DNA from: Kitasatospora humi
GTDB lineage: Bacteria; Actinomycetota; Actinomycetes; Streptomycetales; Streptomycetaceae
Assembly (NCBI RefSeq): GCF_020907985.1
Contig: NZ_JAJJPA010000008.1
Coordinates: 167,686-231,685, forward strand
DNA: 64,000 nt
Reading direction: 5' to 3'
The notes under the pieces were generated by a model. It had not been told where the DNA came from. It saw only the letters and a program-made list of their open reading frames with translations, and searched no databases. Position numbers and translations under genes: made by a program. Below are positions 16,886 to 24,412 of this stretch, one piece after another (position 1 is the stretch's first letter; every line of letters begins with the position of its first letter).

Positions 16886-18175
16886 TCAGGTGGCGGGTGC
16901 CAGGCAGCAGCGGCACCGGGGATGGGCCGGCAGAGACGGCGCGGCGAGAGGGCTGTACGGGCTGCCGTCCTCGTTGGCGATGCACTGGGCGCACACGCGG
17001 CCGTCGCCTGCGGTGACCCATGCGAGCGCCTGCGCAACGGCGTTGAGGTAGGCCGCGCGCATACCGGCCCCGTAGGCGGCAGACACTGCGGTGTCGGCGG
17101 CCAGGAGGAGGTCGTCGCCACCGGCGATGGCGGCGGCAGCGGCTCGCGCCGGACCGTCCGGGGCGGTGGTGATGGCGCGGCCGGCACGCTGCGCGGCTGC
17201 CCGGAGTGCGGCTGCCAGCACCGAAGCGGCGGTCGCTGCGGCGACTTGATCCGGCATCATCGGCGTGCCGACGGTCAGTCCGGTTGCTGGCTGGTCGTCG
17301 TAGTCGCCCTCGTCGTCTTCATCGCGGCTTGCGACCGCGTGGCCGGCGGCCCATCCGGCGCGGTAGGCCTGCTGGGCAGCCAGGGTGAGCGCGGCCCGCA
17401 CGGCCGGCCAGTCGGCGGCCGTCAGGGCGGCCAGGACGGCGGAGGCCGCCGCGTCGCGCCGGTGCCGGCCGGCGGGGTCCGCCGCCTCGCCGAGCTGCCG
17501 GCGCCACGCGGCGATCGCCGGGCCCAACTCCACGGTGGTGACGTCCTTGCGCCAGGCGGCCAGCACCGTGGCGTCAGCCGCGGCGTGGAGGGCCTGCCGG
17601 CGGGCGTAGACGGGCCGCCAGATCCCGCGCGGCGCATCAAGCTGCACGGTGGCGCTCTCCGCCGAAGACATGCGCGTGGCGGTCTCGGCTGGCAGAAACG
17701 GGAACGTGACCCGGTCGGTGCCGTACACCGCGACGCCCGCGCCGAACACCACCGGCTCGGCCGCAAGCCGCTCGACCGGCGAGTCCGCCTCCGGGTCGAT
17801 GTAGGTCAGGGTGAGGTGCGGGGTGAAGCCGTGCTCGCGGGACACGGTGACCTCGCGATCGGCGAGTTGGGTGAGGCAGTCGCGGCGCAGGTCTTCCAGG
17901 TCAGCCGAATCGACCAGGGCGACGATCACGTCCTGGGCGCCGCCGGTGAACCGGGCGTGGCCGGACAGGGTGGCGCTGATCGGCGGCCGGGCGGCGAGCG
18001 CCTGCGCCACCGCGAGGACGGTGTCCCGCTCGACTTCGGCGGTGGTGCCGAGGTAGGCGACGGTGACGTGCATCTCCTCGGCTGGCAGGCCGTCAGGAAC
18101 GGTGAGCCGGTCGGCGAGCGGCCGAGGCGGGTAGAGGGCGATCATGCAGCCGTCGCTGTAGTCCGGGCTGGCCAT
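16886..18175 (-). CDS. 2H phosphoesterase fused to MuF-like minor head protein
   Basis: 429 aa, ATG at 18,175. The N-terminal 185 residues carry both signatures of the 2H (LigT-like) phosphoesterase fold: HVT at residues 36-38 (MHVTVAYLG) and HLT at 120-122 (HLTLTYID). The rest (about 210-429) is helical and ends in CAQCIANEDGSPYSPLAAP and HPRCRCC, the usual C-terminus of MuF/SPP1 gp7 minor head proteins, which are injected with DNA in some phages. 2H enzymes cleave 2',3'- or 3',5'-cyclic and 2'-5' phosphodiesters; the phage Acb1 family of the same fold destroys CBASS cyclic nucleotides. The activity of this one is unknown. The upstream portal gene and downstream protease fit the minor-head assignment. 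Confidence 0.78.
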   Translation of the reverse strand: MASPDYSDGCMIALYPPRPLADRLTVPDGLPAEEMHVTVAYLGTTAEVERDTVLAVAQALAARPPISATLSGHARFTGGAQDVIVALVDSADLEDLRRDCLTQLADREVTVSREHGFTPHLTLTYIDPEADSPVERLAAEPVVFGAGVAVYGTDRVTFPFLPAETATRMSSAESATVQLDAPRGIWRPVYARRQALHAAADATVLAAWRKDVTTVELGPAIAAWRRQLGEAADPAGRHRRDAAASAVLAALTAADWPAVRAALTLAAQQAYRAGWAAGHAVASRDEDDEGDYDDQPATGLTVGTPMMPDQVAAATAASVLAAALRAAAQRAGRAITTAPDGPARAAAAAIAGGDDLLLAADTAVSAAYGAGMRAAYLNAVAQALAWVTAGDGRVCAQCIANEDGSPYSPLAAPSLPAHPRCRCCLAPAT

Positions 18176-18273
18176 TTCCCCACCCCCACTCAGCCGATCT
18201 CCTTGGGCACCAGCGGCTTGACGTCGTCCGCGCGCGTCGGGTGTCCGGAATCCACGACCATCACCCCCGGTCG

Positions 18274-18573
18274 TCAAACATCGACCGGGGCGAGGAACTC
18301 GTCCGGACGAGGCAGGCCCATGCGGGCCATGTACAGCTCGACCTCGGCCGAGCACGCGAAGTGGACCGGCCGGCCGCCGCGGTGCGAGTACCAGCGGCAC
18401 TCGAACCCACCGAGCCCGTCCGGATCGGCGACCTCGGTGGTGCCGCGGCCCGCCGGCGGGGGCGGCTGGTGGCGGCGCTCGCAGTCCCGGGCCAGGGATG
18501 GCACAGGCCGAGGCCGGCCGCACACCGCGCACCGGAACCGATCGGCGTCAGCCGATCCGGGCGAGCGCCTCAT
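18274..18573 (-). CDS. Small zinc-ribbon-like protein
   Basis: 99 aa, ATG inside the 3' end of the portal gene (26-nt overlap). CAVCG near residue 18 and C/H residues further on (DCERRH, FACSAEVELYMARMG) suggest a zinc-binding fold. The C-terminus is LPRPDEFLAPVDV. Unknown function; conserved-looking virion-operon accessory protein. Confidence 0.55.
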   Translation of the reverse strand: MRRSPGSADADRFRCAVCGRPRPVPSLARDCERRHQPPPPAGRGTTEVADPDGLGGFECRWYSHRGGRPVHFACSAEVELYMARMGLPRPDEFLAPVDV

Positions 18574-20488
18574 CGAGGCACTGCTGGTAGAGCGCATCCC
18601 ACGCCTCCTGCTGGTCGTTGCTGGTGCCGTGGTGCTGAGAGGAGTGCAGCTCGTCCCACGGGCCGTGGTTCTGCGCGACGGTGCCGATCCAGGCACGGAT
18701 CGGCTTGCCAGCCTGCCGGTAGGCGAGGGACCGGTGGTGACCGTCCACGATGATCAGCTTCTGGCTGCTGGGGGTCCGGAGCAGCACGACCGGCTTGGTG
18801 CGGCCCTTCCGCCGGATCTGCTTAAGGAAGTGCTTGACGCGCTTGGGCTCGTGGCTGGCCGCCCACTGCTCCTCATGGTCGAACGACACCTGGTCCAACG
18901 GGACGTCGGTCGGCCCGGACCAGGATGCGCCGAGCACCCAGCCGAGGGTGCTCGCCGGGTAGTTGGCCAGCAGCTGGTCGTAGACCCGCTCGGCCGCCGT
19001 CGGGCCAGCTGTCTCGCTGGCGCTCTCGCGGGGCCCCGTGCCCTGCTTGGCGTCGTTTGCCAGGCCAGGGCCGTCCTCAGGATCGGACGGGCCGTCGCCG
19101 GAGGCCGGCGGCGCCAGGTCGGTCGGATCGCTCGGCGCCGGCACCGAGTTGCCGCCGAGGTTCTTGATGATGAACGACTTCGCGAGGTCGCCCATGTTCG
19201 CCCAGTCCGCGATGAACGTGCGCTCCATGAAGATCGCGTCGTCGCCACCCTCAACGGGCGGCTCGCCGATCTCCGCCCGCCAACGGTTCAGCGTGTAGGC
19301 GCCGTTCCGCAGCCGGGTCTCGCGGATCTCCTCGACCACCTTGCTGTCGCGGTAGTCGATCTCCCCGAACTCCAGGTGCCAGTCGGTGATTCCGAACCCG
19401 ACCTGCAGCAGGTGGTAGTTCAACTTCTCCAGCAGCAGGTTCGCAATCGGGATCACCGTGTTGACGCGGAACGTCTTGTCCTGCTGCTCGCCAGTGCCGC
19501 CACCGAGGTTGCCTGACTCGATGATCCCGAGCTTCGCCGGCGGCGTCCCGAAGCAGGAGATGATCTCATCGCGCAACTGGCGTGTGGCGTCCAGGTAGTC
19601 CGTGACCTTGCGGCCGTCCAGCACACCGACAGCGCCGCCGCCGGTGGTGACGACCGGCTCACCGACCGCCTTCGGCCCCAGGTTGTAGACGCGGTACTGC
19701 TCGCGCCACCGCTGCACGTCCGTGTCCTGGAAGTGGGCCAGGTCCACGTGCAGGCGCGGCGGGTCGCCACGGCGCCCGCACTCCTTGAGCGTCGCCTCCC
19801 AGAACAGCCAGGCGACGACGGGCAACAACGCCTTCTGGGCAGGGCTGACGCCGTACAGGCCGCCCCGGGGCGCGTCCAGACTGATGTGGATGACGTCGCG
19901 CGGCTTGAACGTCGCAGTGCGCACGCCGTCCACGTCCTGCCGGTACCCAGTCACCTCACCGTGCTGGTCGGACAACACGGTCATCGTGGTCGCGTCCAGC
20001 GTGTAGAGAGCGACCGGCTCACCCAGCAGCCAGACGATCTCCAAGTACGCATCCCCGAACAGCAGCAAGTCCGTTGCTACGTTCCGGAGCAACTGCACCA
20101 TGTCCTCGTGCGGGTTCACGAACCGCAGCAGCCGACGCAGGCGGGCGACCGGCGGCGGATCCTCCGGCGCCTGACCGTCGGGTCCAGCGTCGGGCACGAG
20201 CTGGATCCCGCCGGCCGTGACCGTGCGGGCGATCAGATCGATCGGGCTGCTGACCCAGATGCAGGACATGTAGGCCTGGTGCAGTTGGCTGAGCACTTGC
20301 TGCCGCTCAGAGGTGGCCGCGACCTGCGCCGAGCTGGTGACCGCGTTGAGCGGGATTCCGTACTCGTATCCGACGCGGCGCACCTGAGCCGCCGTCGGAG
20401 CGTCCGGCGAGGCAGCCTCGACCACTGCGGGATCCGGGACGGCCGGGGCGCGGCGGAAGGCCTCGCGGAGCCAGCTCACAGCGCCCAC
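18548..20488 (-). CDS. Portal protein with C-terminal ParB-like domain
   Basis: 646 aa. Residues about 1-440 match phage portal proteins (SCIWVSSPIDLIARTV, TDLLLFGDAYLEIVW, DVIHISLDAPRGGLYGVSPAQ, FGTPPAKLGIIESGN). A linker of about 70 P/G/S/D-rich residues follows. The last 110 residues hold a ParB/sulfiredoxin-like segment (VKHFLKQIRRKGRTKPVVLL, IIVDGHHRSLAYRQAGKPIRAW) in which GHHR replaces the usual GHRR. ParB N-terminal domains bind nucleotides; a role in packaging or at the portal ring is inference. The start overlaps the large terminase stop. Confidence 0.88.
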   Translation of the reverse strand: MGAVSWLREAFRRAPAVPDPAVVEAASPDAPTAAQVRRVGYEYGIPLNAVTSSAQVAATSERQQVLSQLHQAYMSCIWVSSPIDLIARTVTAGGIQLVPDAGPDGQAPEDPPPVARLRRLLRFVNPHEDMVQLLRNVATDLLLFGDAYLEIVWLLGEPVALYTLDATTMTVLSDQHGEVTGYRQDVDGVRTATFKPRDVIHISLDAPRGGLYGVSPAQKALLPVVAWLFWEATLKECGRRGDPPRLHVDLAHFQDTDVQRWREQYRVYNLGPKAVGEPVVTTGGGAVGVLDGRKVTDYLDATRQLRDEIISCFGTPPAKLGIIESGNLGGGTGEQQDKTFRVNTVIPIANLLLEKLNYHLLQVGFGITDWHLEFGEIDYRDSKVVEEIRETRLRNGAYTLNRWRAEIGEPPVEGGDDAIFMERTFIADWANMGDLAKSFIIKNLGGNSVPAPSDPTDLAPPASGDGPSDPEDGPGLANDAKQGTGPRESASETAGPTAAERVYDQLLANYPASTLGWVLGASWSGPTDVPLDQVSFDHEEQWAASHEPKRVKHFLKQIRRKGRTKPVVLLRTPSSQKLIIVDGHHRSLAYRQAGKPIRAWIGTVAQNHGPWDELHSSQHHGTSNDQQEAWDALYQQCLDEALARIG

Positions 20489-22041
20489 GGGTCACCTCCC
20501 TGGAGGATCGGGAACCCGCCGACGTTCGGCACGGTCGGCCGCAGGTTGTCGTGACGGCCGGTGGCTGTCGGGTCGAGAGCCGGTGTGGGCGCCGGGGGCT
20601 CACCAAAGTGGAACCGCGCGCCGCTGCCGAGGTTGATCAGGGCGTAGCGCAGAGCGTCCGCGGCGTGGTCGCTCGCAGTCGAGTCGACGTCCTCCGGGTC
20701 GCCGGAGGTGGCGAACGGGAGCGCGGGAATCTCGCGGATCAGGTTCTCGCAGGTCCGGAAGACGTGCAGGCGCGGGCAGACCTCGAGGCCCTGTGCTCGG
20801 TGGTGCGGGCAGGCCGGGCCGTCGGCGAGGTAGGAGCGCAGGCGCTGCCAGCCCGCGACCCGGCCGCCCTTGCCGGCCTCGGTGAGGTGCACTCCGTTGC
20901 GGGCGTAGACCGCAGCGATCGGCTGCGCATCCCCGCGGGTCGCCCACATGGCGTCGTCGGCCCAGCGGGGGCCGACGGTCTCGCCGGCCTCGGCCGCCAG
21001 GATCTGGCGCGCCTGGTCGGCCTCGCCTACCCGGGTCTTGTACAGCTCCCGGTAGACCCAGACCCGGCCGTCCTCGTCCTCGGCGAGCCACAGCGCGCAC
21101 CACGGGGCGGCGAAGCCCCAGTCCAGGCCCATCACCCGGCGCCACTCGGCAGGCAGGGTGATCGGATCGAGGGTGTGCCGGTCGTGGTTCCACTCGCCGA
21201 AGGCTTGGCCCATGAAGCTGTCCCAGTCGCCGTCCAGGAAGGCCTTGCGCAGCTGCTCGGGCAAGTTGCGCAGATCGTCGGCGTACTCGGCGTTGACGTG
21301 CGGGTTGTCCGCGAGCTTCGACGGGATGAACCGCACCTCGCGGCCGCGGCGGTCAGTGATCACCTTTGTGCCGTAGGCCGTGGAGTCGATGTACCGGGCC
21401 TTGACCGTTCCATGCCCGGGCCCACCCGGGTTGGTGCCGGACCGGATCCCGAGAACGGGCAGGTCCGAACGACCAGAACGGAGACGGCTCTCCAGGAACG
21501 CGCACACCTCGGGCGCGGTCAGGGTCCGCTCGTCGAACAGGATCAGCTGGTACTGGCCGCCCTGCCGCCGCGTTGCATCCTTGAGGGACTCGGCGTACCG
21601 GAACATCAGCAGGCTGCCGTTCGGGAACCGCAGCTCGTACTCGCTGGCGTTCCACACCGCGCCAAGTGCCTGCGCGTAGCCGGCCTGCGCCAGCTCGGCG
21701 AGCAGGCTTTCCTTCAACTCCGGGTAGGTGCGCCGGAACGCACCGACCCGTAGCCCGGGGTGACGGACGCAGGCCCGGATGCCCTCCATGAGGAGCGCGC
21801 GGGTCTTGCCTCCGCCGGCCGCGCCACCGTAGAGGACGTCGAACTCGGTGGCGGCGTGGAACTCGCGCTGCCTCTCGGTCGGCTGGTAGCCGAGCAGTCC
21901 GAACACGTCCACGCCGCGGAGCCGTTCGGCTTCGATCCGGTCGCGTTCGGCCAGTAGCTCACGGAGCTGCTTCAGCCGGGCCAGCTTCGCGACGTCCAGC
22001 AAGCTGAGTGGTGAGGTCGGCGATGGCTGCGTCGATGGCAT
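20476..22041 (-). CDS. Terminase large subunit
   Basis: 521 aa. Walker A GGAAGGGKT at residues 72-80, Walker B-like LILFDERTLT about residue 165, and a C-terminal nuclease part beginning LDWGFAAPW with acidic residues (EDEDGRVWVYREL, RWADDAMW). This is the ATP-driven packaging motor and DNA-cutting enzyme. The start overlaps the small terminase gene by 83 nt, so a shorter N-terminus is possible. Confidence 0.92.
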   Translation of the reverse strand: MPSTQPSPTSPLSLLDVAKLARLKQLRELLAERDRIEAERLRGVDVFGLLGYQPTERQREFHAATEFDVLYGGAAGGGKTRALLMEGIRACVRHPGLRVGAFRRTYPELKESLLAELAQAGYAQALGAVWNASEYELRFPNGSLLMFRYAESLKDATRRQGGQYQLILFDERTLTAPEVCAFLESRLRSGRSDLPVLGIRSGTNPGGPGHGTVKARYIDSTAYGTKVITDRRGREVRFIPSKLADNPHVNAEYADDLRNLPEQLRKAFLDGDWDSFMGQAFGEWNHDRHTLDPITLPAEWRRVMGLDWGFAAPWCALWLAEDEDGRVWVYRELYKTRVGEADQARQILAAEAGETVGPRWADDAMWATRGDAQPIAAVYARNGVHLTEAGKGGRVAGWQRLRSYLADGPACPHHRAQGLEVCPRLHVFRTCENLIREIPALPFATSGDPEDVDSTASDHAADALRYALINLGSGARFHFGEPPAPTPALDPTATGRHDNLRPTVPNVGGFPILQGGDPWAL

Positions 22042-22414
22042 CGATTGTCAGCACCTCCACCCGCTGCGGTGCCTTCAGGCCGAGGAGGTCGGCCTGCTGG
22101 TTGAGGATGCGGAGGGTGCTGTCGACTGCCCTGGTGTCGCCGTCCTCGACCTTCGGCCACAGGGCGGCGATCATCGCCTCCAGGCGGTCCAGGGTGAGCT
22201 GGCGGTACTCCTCCAGCGGGATGGCCAACTCGGCGACCGCCTGCTGAAGTCCGCGGCGGACGTCGTGGTAGGCCGAGGCCCGGGAGTCGAAGCCCAACGC
22301 GTCGGCGATCTGCTGCCAGGTGTGGCCGGCGATCCGCATCTCGACAGCGGTGCGGCGCCGTTCGACGATCGGGGTCTGGTGGGCGACGTCGCGGTTGGCG
22401 GGTCGACGGCCCAT
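21959..22414 (-). CDS. Terminase small subunit
   Basis: 151 aa, ATG with GGAGGG. The N-terminal half has a helix-turn-helix (RRRTAVEMRIAGHTWQQIADALGFDSRASAYHDVRRGLQQ), followed by a helical oligomerisation part (LEEYRQLTLDRLEAMIAAL, DSTLRILNQQADLLGLKAPQRVEV). This is the standard layout for DNA-recognising small terminases, placed next to the large subunit. Confidence 0.85.
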   Translation of the reverse strand: MGRRPANRDVAHQTPIVERRRTAVEMRIAGHTWQQIADALGFDSRASAYHDVRRGLQQAVAELAIPLEEYRQLTLDRLEAMIAALWPKVEDGDTRAVDSTLRILNQQADLLGLKAPQRVEVLTIDAIDAAIADLTTQLAGRREAGPAEAAP

Positions 22415-22430
22415 CGCGCCCTCCGATCGG

Positions 22431-22643
22431 TCAGTCGAGTGCGGCCCGGACGAAGCAGTCCTTGGCCTCCAGGAGCTTCCGGAGGCCGGCGGTCAGCTCA
22501 GGCCCGTCCGGAAGCCGGTGGATCAGCTCCTCGGCCAGGTCGTGGCAGGGCTTGCTGACGGCCTGGAGGTGCTCGGGCAGGTGGGCGTGCGCGAAGTGCT
22601 TGGCGATGGCCTGGGTGCTGGGGTGGCGGTCGGTGGTGTTCAC
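22431..22643 (-). CDS. Acb2-like small helical protein (possible anti-CBASS sponge)
   Basis: 70 aa from GTG, coupled to the previous gene by GTGA. Two predicted helices are joined by a short loop: HLPEHLQAVSKPCHDLAEEL, then PDGPELTAGLRKLLEAKDCFV, ending RAALD. The pattern 'L..L...I..LPdg.E...aL.kL.eA...a.aA' resembles the roughly 70-aa Acb2/DUF7681 group. Members of that group form hexamers that sequester cyclic di- and trinucleotides and block CBASS immunity. It is the first or second gene upstream of the terminase, an odd place for a pure virion part. The family match is from memory of the pattern and not from a search. Confidence 0.55.
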   Translation of the reverse strand: MNTTDRHPSTQAIAKHFAHAHLPEHLQAVSKPCHDLAEELIHRLPDGPELTAGLRKLLEAKDCFVRAALD

Positions 22644-22942
22644 GCGGTGGCCGCCGGGGGCTGTGCGGCCTGCTCGGCAGCGGTGGTGGCGTCAGCCGCG
22701 ACCTCGGCGGCCAGGTGCTCGGCGTCCTGGGTCGCCTCAGTGACGACGGGGGCGACCGCATGCTCGGCGTCGGCCGCGACGTGACGGGCGTCAGCGACGG
22801 CGTCACCGGTGATGGTGGACGCGTCGGTGTGGAGCCGGGCGTGGAGGGCGCGCAGCTCGGCGGCGGCCGGGTGGGCGGCAGCCTCGAACTTGGCGGCGAC
22901 GTCGTGCAGGAGGTCGTGCAGCTTCTCGATGATCTTCGACAT
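22640..22942 (-). CDS. Ala-rich helical phage protein
   Basis: 100 aa. MSKIIEKLHDLLHDVAAKFEAAAHPAAAELRAL followed by A/D/E/H heptad-like repeats (DARHVAADAEHAV, DAEHLAAEVAADAT), i.e. a long coiled-coil-like helix. It begins just after a GGGAGCCCTC start-associated sequence and overlaps the Acb2-like gene by 4 nt. Unknown role. A copy of the dispersed 12-bp near-palindrome lies within it (22,782). Confidence 0.55.
   Translation of the reverse strand: MSKIIEKLHDLLHDVAAKFEAAAHPAAAELRALHARLHTDASTITGDAVADARHVAADAEHAVAPVVTEATQDAEHLAAEVAADATTAAEQAAQPPAATA
22782..22793 (+). repeat. Dispersed 12-bp repeat TGACGGGCGTCA
   Basis: Copy 1, inside the 22,640 gene. Confidence 0.55.
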
Positions 22943-22956
22943 GAGGGCTCCCAGGG

Positions 22957-23301
22957 TCAGCGGGTGGGGCGGGTGAAATCGAGGGCGGTGAGTCGGAGGT
23001 AGATCGGGGTCGTGCTCAGCTCTTCGGCCGTGCAGCCGATCGCGCCCATCAGCGCGAGGTCGATCGCGTCGGTTCCGCGCCCGGGCGTCTGGGTGGCGCT
23101 GTCCGTCGTGGGCTCGTCCTCGGGCGGGGCCTGAAGGGTGTAGCTGAGCCACGCGCAGGGGGCGTAGCAGGCGTGCGGCTGCTGGCCCTTCGGCTGCTCG
23201 TTCGCCAGCAGCAGGTAGCCGCTGGGATCGACCATGGCGACGTCGCAGTCCACCGTTTCGATGTCGGTGCCGGTGCGGACGTGGGCGATGAAGCGGGGCA
23301 T
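22957..23301 (-). CDS. Hypothetical phage protein
   Basis: 114 aa starting MPRFIAHVRTGTDIETVDCDVAMVDPSGYLLLAN, a compact beta-rich N-terminus, then a P/E/T-rich linker and a C-terminal part with DLALMGAIGCTAEELSTTPIYLRLTALDF. No family recognised. Preceded by CCCGGAGCGCCCTC, a variant of the start-associated element seen at several phage genes. Confidence 0.55.
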   Translation of the reverse strand: MPRFIAHVRTGTDIETVDCDVAMVDPSGYLLLANEQPKGQQPHACYAPCAWLSYTLQAPPEDEPTTDSATQTPGRGTDAIDLALMGAIGCTAEELSTTPIYLRLTALDFTRPTR

Positions 23302-23316
23302 GAGGGCGCTCCGGGA

Positions 23317-23346
23317 TCAGGTGGTGCGGGCGCGGGTGCTGGGCAT
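23317..23346 (-). CDS. Nine-codon mini-ORF with its own start element
   Basis: ATG at 23,346 encodes MPSTRARTT. It is preceded by CCCCTGGAGC, exactly the element found upstream of the genes starting at 31,994, 38,762 and 41,129. It ends 16 nt before the next start. It may be a leader peptide or a remnant; translation is unproven. Confidence 0.25.
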   Translation of the reverse strand: MPSTRARTT

Positions 23347-23406
23347 GAGGGTGCTCCAGGGGTGTAGGTGGGGAGTCCTGCCGGCGGGCCGCGCCCGGGC
23401 ATGAGT

Positions 23407-23436
23407 CGGCCCCGCACACCAGGGGTGGCGGGGCCG
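23407..23436 (-). terminator. Terminator hairpin of the tRNA cluster
   Basis: Nine-bp stem CGGCCCCGC/GCGGGGCCG just downstream (minus strand) of the last tRNA gene. Confidence 0.55.
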
Positions 23437-23448
23437 TGGTTGGTGGTT

Positions 23449-23524
23449 TGGTTGGCTCGGCAGGATTCGAACCTGCGACTCACGCCTTATCAGGGCGCTG
23501 CTCTACCAGCTGAGCTACGAGCCA
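23449..23524 (-). tRNA. tRNA-Ile(GAT)
   Basis: Perfect 7-bp acceptor stem TGGCTCG/CGAGCCA, D arm with AGCTCAGCTGGTAGAGC, anticodon loop CTGATAA (anticodon GAT), T loop TTCGAAT, discriminator A and an encoded CCA. It is the last of eight tRNAs in a minus-strand cluster. Confidence 0.92.
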
Positions 23525-23620
23525 CTGGCGGCCTGGCGTTGCGCGCGCCGACCAGGCCGTCACGGTCCTCGCGGACACCGCATCTCGGACCAGTCCGTTT
23601 CCGGGTGGCTGACGAGACCG

Positions 23621-23692
23621 CTCCCCGCCGAGGATTCGAACCTCGATTTCCGGGTCCAGAGCCCGGCGTGCTGCCAGTTGCACCAACGGGGA
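23621..23692 (-). tRNA. tRNA-Gln(CTG)
   Basis: Acceptor stem TCCCCGT/GCGGGGA with the U1-A72 pair and G73 typical of glutamine tRNAs; anticodon loop CTCTGGA gives CTG; T loop TTCGAAT. No encoded CCA. It reads CAG, the common Gln codon in this genome. Confidence 0.9.
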
Positions 23693-23697
23693 TCGAG

Positions 23698-23770
23698 CAC
23701 GGTCGGCAGGAGTCGAACCTGCGGCGCGCCGGGTTGGAGCCGGCTGCTCTGGCCTCTGAGCTACGACCGC
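23698..23770 (-). tRNA. tRNA-Trp(CCA)
   Basis: Acceptor GCGGTCG/CGACCGT (G1-U72), D arm GCTCAGAGGCCAGAGC, anticodon loop CTCCAAC (anticodon CCA), T loop TTCGACT, discriminator G as in tRNA-Trp. CCA not encoded. Confidence 0.88.
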
Positions 23771-23771
23771 T

Positions 23772-23858
23772 TGGCGGAAGGTGCGGGAGTCGAACCCACC
23801 ACGGAGTTACCCGTCACGCTTTTCGAGAGCGCTCGGCACGCCACATGCCGGACCTTCC
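23772..23858 (-). tRNA. tRNA-Ser(CGA)
   Basis: Class II tRNA with a long variable arm (GACGGGTAACTCCGT). Acceptor GGAAGGT paired with ACCTTCC, anticodon loop CTCGAAA (anticodon CGA), T loop TTCGACT, G73 and encoded CCA. Confidence 0.9.
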
Positions 23859-23861
23859 ACG

Positions 23862-23944
23862 CGGAGGATGCAGGGATCGAACCTGCGCGGGTGACCCCGA
23901 CGACGGCTTAGCAAGCCGCTGCCTTACCGCTCGGCCAATCCTCC
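23862..23944 (-). tRNA. tRNA-Ser(GCT)
   Basis: Class II tRNA. Acceptor GGAGGAT/ATCCTCC, anticodon loop TTGCTAA (anticodon GCT), long variable arm around CGTCGGGGTCACCCG, T loop TTCGATC, G73. CCA not encoded. Confidence 0.9.
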
Positions 23945-23945
23945 G

Positions 23946-24019
23946 TGGCGCTGACAGGAGTCGAACCTGCAACCTGCGGCCCCTCAGACCGCCGCCTCTC
24001 CCAGTTGGGCCACAGCGCC
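23946..24019 (-). tRNA. tRNA with Leu anticodon GAG, class I body
   Basis: Acceptor GGCGCTG/CAGCGCC, U8, anticodon stem GCGGT/GCCGC with loop CTGAGGG (anticodon GAG), 5-nt variable loop AGGTT, T arm GCAGG-TTCGACT-CCTGT, A73. By codon it is leucine, and A73 agrees, but bacterial leucine tRNAs normally have a long variable arm, which is missing here. Confidence 0.75.
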
Positions 24020-24027
24020 ATCGTGCG

Positions 24028-24100
24028 TAGCGTCGGTGCGATTCGAACGCACACTGTCTCGGTCCTGAACCGAGTCCCTCTACCGTTGGGGTACGACGCC
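24028..24100 (-). tRNA. tRNA with Leu anticodon CAG, class I body
   Basis: Acceptor GGCGTCG/CGACGCT (G1-U72), U8, anticodon stem CTCGG/CCGAG with loop TTCAGGA (anticodon CAG), 5-nt variable loop, T arm GTGCG-TTCGAAT-CGCAC, A73. Reads CTG, the main leucine codon here. Like its neighbour it lacks the long variable arm of usual leucine tRNAs. Confidence 0.75.
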
Positions 24101-24111
24101 ATGAACAGCAG

Positions 24112-24189
24112 TGCGTTGCCGAGGAATCGAACCTCGCTATCCCGTAGGAGCAGGGGTTACAGCCCCGCTTGCGTCCCAGCGCTCAACGC
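24112..24189 (-). tRNA. tRNA-Tyr(GTA), possibly degenerate
   Basis: Anticodon loop CTGTAAC (GTA), T arm CGAGG-TTCGATT-CCTCG, acceptor GCGTTGA/GCAACGC with one terminal mismatch, a class II-like variable region (CTCCTACGGGATA) and A73 as for tyrosine. The D arm is short and U8 is not evident, so folding may be poor. It is the first gene of the cluster. Confidence 0.65.
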
Positions 24190-24400
24190 GTGCTTGTAGT
24201 ACGAGAGTAGGCAGCTGGGTGGGAGTGGGCGACCGAATATCGCGGCGGCTGGATGTGGGGCGGCCCCGCGCACTGTTGGTTGGTGGCGGGGCCGAAGTCG
24301 TCGGGCTGTCAGCGGGTTTTCGGGCACGCTGAACACCCGCGACGAGTATGCGGGTCAGATCACGATTTGGTCAAGCCCTGGTCTGGCGCCCGCCCGGCCC

Positions 24401-24406
24401 TAGGCT
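24401..24406 (+). promoter_or_regulatory. Likely -10 box of a leaderless plus-strand gene
   Basis: TAGGCT ends 6 nt before the ATG at 24,413, the spacing expected when the transcript begins at the start codon, common in Streptomyces. No ribosome site lies before that ATG. The -35 is unclear (TGGTCT near 24,379). Confidence 0.4.
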
Positions 24407-24412
24407 TCCGGC

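Noticed and set aside
23525..23620. Possible ninth tRNA between Ile and Gln genes
   Set aside because: No T-loop TTCGA or cloverleaf could be found on either strand.
23773..24190. Short plus-strand ORFs over the tRNA cluster
   Set aside because: They only translate antisense tRNA sequence and have no start context.
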